Notes under the pieces: generated by a model | Told to the model about the DNA's origin: nothing | The model's input: the letters and a program-made list of their open reading frames with translations, nothing else | Database searches by the model: none | Shown: positions 1 to 4,387 of the stretch, one piece after another | Layout: each line of letters starts with the position of its first letter | How positions within the stretch are numbered: position 1 is the stretch's first letter | Program-made: the position numbers and the translations under genes | Assembly: GCA_003514455.1 (NCBI GenBank) | Contig: DOQH01000003.1 | Location: forward strand, 24,422 to 33,403 | Origin: Candidatus Magasanikiibacteriota bacterium | Lineage (GTDB): Bacteria; Patescibacteriota; Patescibacteriia; Magasanikbacterales; UBA10003 | Length of the DNA stretch: 8,982 bases | Reading direction: 5' to 3'

Positions 1-1949
1 TTAAATTCAAATGTTTTTTGTTGTTTGGCGGTGATATCATCATTATATTGCGGCAATTCGTCGCCTTTTAAAAATTCCACCACTTTTTTTGTTTCTTCTT
101 CACCAACAAACGCGCTTTGCAACCGTCTGGGTTTTGATAATTCCGGTGGTTTCCATAAACAATCTCCGCGGCCTAACAATTTGTCCGCGCCGCCGGTGTC
201 TAAAATTGTTCGTGAATCCATTAAAGATGCTACGGAAAAAGCCAATCGCGCCGGCATGTTGGCTTTGATTAGTCCAGTGATTACATCAACCGACGGTCTT
301 TGTGTTGCTAAAACCAAATGAATGCCAACAGCTCGCGCCATTTGTGAAAGACGAATAATAGCAGCTTCAACTTCAGCTCCTGATGCAGTCATTAAATCAG
401 CCAGTTCATCAATCACAAAAACCAAATATGGCAGTTTTTGATCCATCACTTTGTTGTATGAAGTAATATCGCGCCTGCCGGCTTTTGATAATAATTCAAA
501 ACGGCGCTCCATTTCGCCAATTGTCCAACGCAGTGCGTTAACAGTTTTTTGCACATCAGTAATCACCGGTGTTAGCAAATGGGGGATGCCGTTGTAATTT
601 GGCAGTTCCACTCTTTTTGGATCAACCAAAATGAAACGTAATGTTTCGGGTGTGTGTTGCAAAAGTAAACTTAAAAGAATCGCATTAATACAAACCGTTT
701 TTCCACTGTTGGTTGCGCCGGCAATCAAAAGATGCGGTAAAATAGACAAATCTCCAAACCATGGTTTGCCGGAAACATCTTTGCCCAAAGCCACCATTAA
801 ATTACCACGCTGTTCGCGCGCCTCGGGAGTTTCCAAAAGTTCGCGTAAAGAAACCAAGGCCGCTTTTTGATTTGGCACTTCAATTCCCACCAGCGACTTG
901 CCGGGAATCGGGGCTTCAATACGAATTGGATGCGCTGCCAAAGCCATGGCCAAATCATTTTGCAAAGCAGTCAGGCGAGATAATTTTACACCATCAGCAG
1001 GTTTTAAAGTGTATTGTGTGACTGTCGGGCCAACCTGCACCGCTCCCATTTCCACTACAATGCCGAAATTTTCCAATGTTTTTTGAATTGTAAAAAGATT
1101 GGCTTTAATGTCTCCGGAAGTTGGTTTGGATCGCATTGAAGACAGCAGATCAAGTGGCGGCAATCCGCGAGTGTATTTGAAAGTCGAAGTCGCGTCTTCA
1201 AGAGCCGGCGTTTCTTTGTTATCTGTCTCTGTCACAGCCGCGGCCGTAGCAATATCTTCCTCTTCTTTTTTTAAAGCTCGGGTTTGAAAATTAAAAGCCG
1301 GGGCAGTTGATTCCTCGGCGCTGTAGTCAGCCACCTTAGGTGTTTTTTTAATGAATAAAGAAATCACGCCGATAATAATTTTGCCAAAAGTTCCCAGCTG
1401 CAACAAAACCATTTTTTGCGCGTTGATAATTCGCGCGAGAGAAGTATTGAAAAGTAAAAGCAGTGATGCTAAAATCAGCGCTCCCAAAATTACCAATGCC
1501 GCCCAAAAACCAAACAGATACGACAAAGGATATCCAGCGCCAAAGCCAATTAGTCCTCCGGCCTGGCCAGTCAAGGCAATTTTCCAAGCGCCAATAGTCG
1601 GATCGTGAAAACGAGTCAGATGAATTATGCCATTGACTCCAAAAAGCAAAAGAAAAAATCCCAGAAAATGCCGGACATCATGCGGGTAATCCTGTTCCAG
1701 TTCAATCAAGATGCCAATGAGCACAAGTAAAATAGGCGCCAATAGTCGGCTTTCGCCAAAAGCAACTCCAAGAAGATAATCGATCATTGAGCCAGCTTGC
1801 CCGCCAATACCCAGATAGCTTAAAATTAGAATTCCGGCAATTAAAAAAAGCGCAATTACCATGAGTCCGCGTTTGATTTCAGGATTAAGACCGATTGATT
1901 CTTTGTGGCGCGGTTTGCGCTTTTCCACCTCTTTTTTTACATGTGGCAT
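1..1949 (-). CDS. ftsK: FtsK/SpoIIIE DNA translocase, C-terminus cut off by window edge
   Basis: Membrane-anchored ATP-driven DNA pump that moves chromosomal DNA through the division septum. The minus-strand frame is open from ATG at 1949 to the window edge (649 codons). Residues 1-28 are basic; hydrophobic membrane segments lie at about 29-47, 69-84, 95-111 and 143-167. An acidic/Ala-rich linker (about 200-235) precedes the alpha/beta motor domain. Walker A is GATNSGKT at 411-418, Walker B is VFVIDEL at 510-516 (D514, E515), followed by ATQRPSVDVITGLIKANMPA and a DSRTILD/LLGRGD block typical of FtsK. The rest of the motor and any DNA-reading gamma domain lie outside the window. ATG at 1949 is chosen because a weak AGG lies just upstream and an extended -10 promoter at 1974-1979 would start the transcript at about 1967; TTG at 1970 is the only other in-frame start before a stop. 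The Asn in Walker A replaces the usual Gly and looks lineage-typical rather than damaging. Confidence 0.95.
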   Translation of the reverse strand, partial: MPHVKKEVEKRKPRHKESIGLNPEIKRGLMVIALFLIAGILILSYLGIGGQAGSMIDYLLGVAFGESRLLAPILLVLIGILIELEQDYPHDVRHFLGFFLLLFGVNGIIHLTRFHDPTIGAWKIALTGQAGGLIGFGAGYPLSYLFGFWAALVILGALILASLLLLFNTSLARIINAQKMVLLQLGTFGKIIIGVISLFIKKTPKVADYSAEESTAPAFNFQTRALKKEEEDIATAAAVTETDNKETPALEDATSTFKYTRGLPPLDLLSSMRSKPTSGDIKANLFTIQKTLENFGIVVEMGAVQVGPTVTQYTLKPADGVKLSRLTALQNDLAMALAAHPIRIEAPIPGKSLVGIEVPNQKAALVSLRELLETPEAREQRGNLMVALGKDVSGKPWFGDLSILPHLLIAGATNSGKTVCINAILLSLLLQHTPETLRFILVDPKRVELPNYNGIPHLLTPVITDVQKTVNALRWTIGEMERRFELLSKAGRRDITSYNKVMDQKLPYLVFVIDELADLMTASGAEVEAAIIRLSQMARAVGIHLVLATQRPSVDVITGLIKANMPARLAFSVASLMDSRTILDTGGADKLLGRGDCLWKPPELSKPRRLQSAFVGEEETKKVVEFLKGDELPQYNDDITAKQQKTFEF

Positions 1950-1973
1950 AATGCCTGTTTGAATGTCCAATTC

Positions 1974-2002
1974 ATTATATCACATTTTGCTTCAAAACCA
2001 AA
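1974..2002 (-). promoter_or_regulatory. ftsK-proximal extended -10 promoter
   Basis: On the minus strand the bases TGATATAAT give a perfect -10 (TATAAT, 1974-1979) preceded by the TGn extension. The -35 is poor (TTTGGT or TTGGTT at about 1996-2002), as often tolerated with an extended -10. The expected start near 1967 leaves an untranslated leader of under 20 nt before ftsK. Read from sequence only. Confidence 0.5.
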
Positions 2003-2195
2003 AAGCGGCGAATCGACTATCACGCTTTTGAATTGACTAGGGACTAAAGTCCCTATCTAAATGTTTGTGTTTTTAGATAGTGCGTTATCGCTAACGATAT
2101 TTAGTCGCTGGACAATCGCGTTTATGACTTTAGTATAACCGATTCATCGTATAGTTATTCGCCGCTTTTTGAGTCCTTTGCGCCGGCAAAAGGCC
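1999..2195 (-). ncRNA. Candidate structured RNA or long ftsK leader, closed by long inverted repeat
   Basis: Outer arms 1999-2020 and 2151-2171 are near-perfect inverted repeats (about 20 pairs with one indel/mismatch); each is GC-rich with a run of five A/T at its outer edge. Nested inside on the minus strand are a 9-bp hairpin (CTATCTAAA / TTTAGATAG, 2054-2080 region), a GGGACT/AGTCCC hairpin (2039-2056), and a TATCG-TTAG-CGATA tetraloop hairpin (2086-2099). A further hairpin with a CGGC loop lies at 2175-2193, right at the predicted transcript start. A TTGACA-N17-TATGAT promoter sits immediately upstream, and the inner end finishes with a GCCGCTTTTT run that resembles an intrinsic terminator. 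It could be an independent ~195-nt RNA, a structured 5' leader of ftsK, or a small palindromic mobile element; no protein frame fits. The family is not recognised. Confidence 0.45.
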
Positions 2196-2201
2196 TAAAT
2201 A

Positions 2202-2230
2202 ATCATAGCTTTTTAATGAAATTTTGTCAA
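2202..2230 (-). promoter_or_regulatory. Near-consensus promoter upstream of the 1999-2195 element
   Basis: The minus strand has TTGACA (2225-2230), a 17-bp spacer and TATGAT (2202-2207), which is 11 of 12 consensus sigma-70-type positions. Transcription would begin near 2195 and run through the inverted-repeat element toward ftsK. Confidence 0.6.
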
Positions 2231-2407
2231 AATGTCGTTTTTTTGTTTAAGCTCTTTATCCGCACCCTATTTTTTACTATCTATTGAAAAACAGGTATAA
2301 TTTATATAGTTCGTTTCAATTCTTTATCATTTTTAATAAAAAAATGAAATGAATTAAATTTAAGCGACATCATAAAGAATAGCCGAATTAGTATCATTGG
2401 GCAATAG
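2231..2407. other. AT-rich intergenic stretch without a gene
   Basis: No supportable protein or tRNA gene is visible here. The stretch contains an AT-rich inverted repeat: ATTCTTTAT at 2319-2327 pairs with ATAAAGAAT at 2372-2380, with an inner CATTTTT/AAAAATG hairpin at 2328-2346. A plus-strand TTTACT-N17-TATAAT (2273-2301) resembles a promoter but leads to no recognisable product. Confidence 0.5.
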
Positions 2408-2435
2408 AAAAACTCCGCCATTTTAAAGCGGAGTT
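2408..2435 (-). terminator. Intrinsic terminator of the cutA-DsrE-SHOCT unit
   Basis: An 8-bp GC-rich stem AACTCCGC (2411-2418) / GCGGAGTT (2428-2435) with a 9-nt loop is followed on the minus strand by a TTTTT run. The T-run lies only on the minus side, so it ends transcription coming from 3707. It is nearly identical to the terminator at 3855-3882. Confidence 0.75.
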
Positions 2436-2519
2436 GATTGTTCTCATTAATATAGACAGTAAATTCTCACTCGGGTTGCCGTAATTTAGCACACCGCCAA
2501 TCTTCGGTGATTGTTCATT

Positions 2520-2777
2520 TTACACCTTTAGCCACCACTTTTTAAAAAGTGGAACAGTCAGTGTGGAGAGAGCAAAAGCGATAGCAGGCACAATCGCGTT
2601 GATAAATGGTTTGGGTAATTGCGCGAAAAAGAAAAATATCACAATGACGATGTATGTTAAAAACAGGATAATGATTTTTCTTGTCCAACATGTTTCCCAT
2701 GCTTTATCCGATTCTACACGCTGATTTCTCTTTTTTATTGTTTCAATTTCAAGTTGTAATTCTTCAATGGATGGCAT
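2520..2777 (-). CDS. Small conserved membrane protein with KAWExxWTR motif, function unknown
   Basis: An 85-residue protein. Residues 1-24 are a charged amphipathic, probably coiled-coil helix (EELQLEIETIKKRNQRVESD). The motif KAWETCWTRK follows at 25-34, then two hydrophobic helices at about 34-53 and 57-77, ending in the basic tail KKWWLKV. I recall similar short proteins from Parcubacteria and other microbes, always described as hypothetical, so no function can be given. It is the last gene of the minus-strand unit, starting 22 nt after the SHOCT gene's stop and followed by a terminator about 85 nt beyond its own stop. No Shine-Dalgarno sequence is visible. Cys30 replaces a residue I remember as usually Ser. 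A membrane location with both helices forming a hairpin is an inference. Confidence 0.8.
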   Translation of the reverse strand: MPSIEELQLEIETIKKRNQRVESDKAWETCWTRKIIILFLTYIVIVIFFFFAQLPKPFINAIVPAIAFALSTLTVPLFKKWWLKV

Positions 2778-2799
2778 AGTTTTTTCGGATTGAATTTAT

Positions 2800-3039
2800 T
2801 TAACGCAAATCTTTTTTCTTTTCCTCGAATTCCTTTTTGTTAATCTCGCCTTTTGCGTATCTCTCTTTGAGAATACTCAAGGCAAAATTATCATTTTTTT
2901 CGTTTTTATTTTGATCGGATAACCATTTAATAAAAGCGATAATGCCGAAAATTATCACCCCCCAAAAAAGTAGCATGAAGATCCAACCAAAAAATCCTAA
3001 CCCCCACCCCATTGGATTATTAGCAAAATTCCACATCAT
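2800..3039 (-). CDS. SHOCT-domain small membrane protein
   Basis: A 79-residue protein. An aromatic, Gly-rich N-terminus (1-15) leads into one long hydrophobic segment at about 16-40. A polar linker rich in Asn/Lys (41-52) follows, then a C-terminal SHOCT motif at 53-79 ([26 protein letters not shown]). SHOCT is a short amphipathic domain found at the C-termini of many unrelated small membrane proteins and is thought to mediate oligomerisation or interaction; no enzymatic role is known. Two adjacent ATG codons (3039 and 3036) could start it, and neither has a Shine-Dalgarno site. It begins 19 nt after the DsrE-like gene's stop, so it is almost certainly cotranscribed. Its physiological role is unknown. 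Confidence 0.88.
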   Translation of the reverse strand: MMWNFANNPMGWGLGFFGWIFMLLFWGVIIFGIIAFIKWLSDQNKNEKNDNFALSILKERYAKGEINKKEFEEKKKDLR

Positions 3040-3058
3040 ATATTTATTGTCAGTTTAA

Positions 3059-3382
3059 TTAAAAAGTTAAAATTTTATCACATTTTTGAATGATTTCATG
3101 TAAATCTTTCATGCTGCTGATTGGACAGGTATTGGTTGCCGCTTGATTTCTAGATTTTAAACAAGTGCCACAGGCCAGAATTTTCGCATTGTCAGATTTT
3201 AAAAATTCCGTTGTTTGTTCCTGAATATTGTATTTTTCCGTACTGCTTGCTTCATATTCCACGCCTTCTCCAATCAGGAAAATTGTAACAGTATCGCCTT
3301 GTTTGATGGAAAAATTCGCCAGGCGAAAAGCATTCCATACGGTTTCAGAATTTGTTTGACTGATAATGACCCCCAGTTTCAT
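3059..3382 (-). CDS. DsrE/DsrF-like (TusD-type) sulfur-relay family protein
   Basis: A 107-residue, single-domain cytoplasmic protein. The N-terminal MKLGVIISQ strand, the segment VTIFLIGEGVE (about 32-42) and the block KILACGTCLKSRN (67-79) match the DsrE-like fold. Cysteines lie at 71 and 74 (CxxC), 86 and 101; in this family a conserved Cys in this loop can carry persulfide sulfur. The CxxC and the third Cys in TCPIS could support thiol chemistry or metal binding. The exact acceptor is unknown, and no tusA, tusE or dsr partner genes are present, so a tRNA-thiolation role should not be assumed. It starts 16 nt after the cutA stop, indicating one transcript. No Shine-Dalgarno sequence is visible. 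Family assignment is confident; function is inferred only at that level. Confidence 0.85.
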   Translation of the reverse strand: MKLGVIISQTNSETVWNAFRLANFSIKQGDTVTIFLIGEGVEYEASSTEKYNIQEQTTEFLKSDNAKILACGTCLKSRNQAATNTCPISSMKDLHEIIQKCDKILTF

Positions 3383-3398
3383 AATTGTTTTAGTTGGC

Positions 3399-3707
3399 TT
3401 ATTTCACTTCCTTGTTTATCCACGATTCATAATCATCGCCAGCTTCAACATTTATTTTCATTATACACGGTGTTTTATAAGGATGGAGTTTGATTATTGC
3501 AGATTTAACTTTTTCCCAATTTTTCTTTTTGGTTTTTACAATTGAAACAACCTCTTTGGAATTCTCAATTTTACCTTTCCACCAATAAGTGTTTTGAATT
3601 GGGAAAAAGTTTCCGCAAGCAATCAAACGGCTTTCCATTAAAGCCGTCACGATTTTTTTCGCGATTTTTAAATTGGGATAAGTGATGTAAATGATTATGA
3701 ATCCCAT
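3399..3707 (-). CDS. cutA: CutA1-family divalent-cation tolerance protein
   Basis: A 102-residue protein, close to the usual 100-115 for CutA1, which forms very stable PII-like trimers in the cytoplasm and has been linked to copper/divalent cation tolerance. Family landmarks are the first strand IIIYITYPN, the segment ESRLIACGNFFP with Cys31, the YWWKGKIE turn (41-48), the KTKKKNWEKV helix, LHPYKTP (74-80), and the C-terminal DYESWINKEV helix. It is the first gene of the minus-strand unit. Its promoter lies so close that the mRNA may have only about three untranslated bases, and no Shine-Dalgarno site precedes it. Metal binding is not proven by sequence; CutA's cellular role is debated in general. 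Confidence 0.93.
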   Translation of the reverse strand: MGFIIIYITYPNLKIAKKIVTALMESRLIACGNFFPIQNTYWWKGKIENSKEVVSIVKTKKKNWEKVKSAIIKLHPYKTPCIMKINVEAGDDYESWINKEVK

Positions 3708-3716
3708 ATATTTTTT

Positions 3717-3746
3717 AGTATAATAACCATATTTCCCCTAAATCAA
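3717..3746 (-). promoter_or_regulatory. cutA promoter giving a near-leaderless mRNA
   Basis: Minus-strand TTGATT (3741-3746), an 18-bp spacer and TATACT (3717-3722). Counting about seven bases from the -10 places the start near 3710, only three bases before the cutA ATG at 3707. The spacing and absence of a ribosome binding site suggest leaderless or near-leaderless translation. Confidence 0.55.
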
Positions 3747-3851
3747 TCACTAAAAAATTTTGTTTTGTCCGTTGTTACAACTAACCTTTAATTCAAATAA
3801 TTCAAACAAATAAACACCAGCTTTATCTTATCCCATTTTATGATAAAAGGC

Positions 3852-4147
3852 AACAAAAACTCCGCCATTTAAGGCGGAGTTTAGAGGCGGGGGGCGATTA
3901 TCCTTACAAATTAGGAGGTGAGAAGGACAAAGCTATCTTTCGGCAAGCCGAAAGCATTCTAAGTCAAAGATCCCAAATTGGGCTTAAGAGAGTCAGACCC
4001 TCCTTTATAAACCCAAGATTGAATCCAGTCGGCTACCTCGGTTTTGAGGCCTACTTAGCCGATTTTTCTCGCCCCTCCTTATTTTTAAAGACAATTTTGC
4101 TAGATTTAGCTAAAATATTGAATTTTTAAGGCACTTTTCACGACTAA
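3852..4147 (-). ncRNA. Probable structured non-coding RNA, family not recognised
   Basis: This minus-strand unit has its own near-consensus promoter (4154-4182) and intrinsic terminator (3855-3882), predicting an RNA of about 295 nt. The core 3891-4075 folds as a multibranch structure. Closing helix GGGGCGA (4069-4075) pairs with TCGCCCC (3891-3897). One arm has TCGGCTA/TAGCCGA (4056-4062 with 4029-4035) plus inner CCTC/GAGG. A second arm is closed by AGGAGGGT/ACCTCCT (3997-4004 with 3913-3919) and holds a CCCAA hairpin (3972-3982) and a 7-bp hairpin with a CUUG tetraloop closed by G-C (3937-3954). CUUG is a stable loop only on the minus strand, which supports this orientation. No open frame of note is present. 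I looked for the RNase P core (GAGGAAAGUCC, ACAGAA), the tmRNA T-arm and tag, and the SRP apical loop, and found none; 6S RNA's single long bulged hairpin does not fit. Confidence 0.7.
3855..3882 (-). terminator. Intrinsic terminator of the 3852-4147 RNA
   Basis: A perfect 10-bp stem AAACTCCGCC (3857-3866) / GGCGGAGTTT (3873-3882) with a 6-nt loop is followed on the minus strand by TTTTTG. The plus-strand side has only three T before AGAGG, so the minus direction is favoured. It could also block read-through toward cutA's promoter region. Confidence 0.85.
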
Positions 4148-4153
4148 CATACT

Positions 4154-4182
4154 AGTATAGCATACTTTTCCACAGTTGTCAA
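4154..4182 (-). promoter_or_regulatory. Promoter of the minus-strand RNA, divergent from rpoB
   Basis: Minus-strand TTGACA (4177-4182), exactly 17 bp, then TATACT (4154-4159): 11 of 12 consensus positions. The start would lie near 4147. It mirrors the rpoB promoter in both boxes and spacing. Confidence 0.82.
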
Positions 4183-4194
4183 TAGACATGGCGC

Positions 4195-4223
4195 TTGACA
4201 ACGGATTTGAGATAATGTATACT
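4195..4223 (+). promoter_or_regulatory. rpoBC promoter
   Basis: TTGACA (4195-4200), exactly 17 bp, then TATACT (4218-4223). The start would be near 4230, giving rpoB a leader of roughly 158 nt to the ATG at 4388. An alternative GATAAT at 4211-4216 would be too close to the -35. Confidence 0.82.
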
Positions 4224-4229
4224 CAATTT

Positions 4230-4387
4230 AATCTTTCAATGGTCTCAATGTCTTGCCTAAGCGAGAATTGGCACTGTTGGCAAGGCCAATCATACTACAT
4301 GACCCTTGCGACACTCTCATACAATTTATAATTTAAGCAAAACCTCCAGTGGTAAATATACCCTCGGGGGAATTTTCTTTTTGTCTT
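4230..4387 (+). promoter_or_regulatory. rpoB 5' leader with mutually exclusive helices
   Basis: The segment GGCAAGG (4279-4285) can pair upstream with CTTGCC (4252-4257) or downstream with CCTTGC (4304-4309). ATTGGC (4267-4272) can pair with GCCAAT (4285-4290), interleaved with the first helix as in an H-type pseudoknot, and TTGGC-AAG-GCCAA (4277-4289) is a local alternative. Near the gene, CCTCC (4343-4347) can pair with GGGGG (4366-4370) just before a U-rich AATTTTCTTTTTG run, a weak terminator-like shape. This could be an attenuator or autoregulatory leader. No known riboswitch or ribosomal-protein leader was recognised. Confidence 0.4.

Noticed and set aside
2273..2301. Plus-strand promoter-like TTTACT-N17-TATAAT
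   Set aside because: It lies in AT-rich DNA where such matches are frequent, and no gene or convincing structured RNA follows before the terminator hairpin, which lacks a plus-side T-run.
2492..2518. CACCG/CGGTG hairpin just after the last gene of the small-gene unit
   Set aside because: The stem is only five pairs and has no T-run; the terminator at 2408-2435 is far better.
3891..4075. Known housekeeping RNAs (RNase P, tmRNA, SRP RNA, 6S RNA) for the structured RNA
   Set aside because: The closing 7-bp helix resembles a tmRNA acceptor stem, but no T-arm, tag frame or CCA is present. The RNase P core and SRP apical loop motifs are absent, and the multibranch fold does not suit 6S RNA.
3886..4080. 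Reading the structured region on the plus strand as an rpoB leader, with a perfect AGGAGGTGA Shine-Dalgarno-like site at 3913-3921
   Set aside because: No suitable start codon or meaningful frame follows the site, the rpoB promoter lies downstream at 4195-4223, and the promoter, terminator T-run and CUUG loop all favour the minus strand.
4349..4387. GTG at 4349 as the rpoB start
   Set aside because: The additional residues ([12 protein letters not shown]) do not resemble RpoB N-termini, no Shine-Dalgarno precedes it, and the segment overlaps a hairpin with a U-run. It remains possible.
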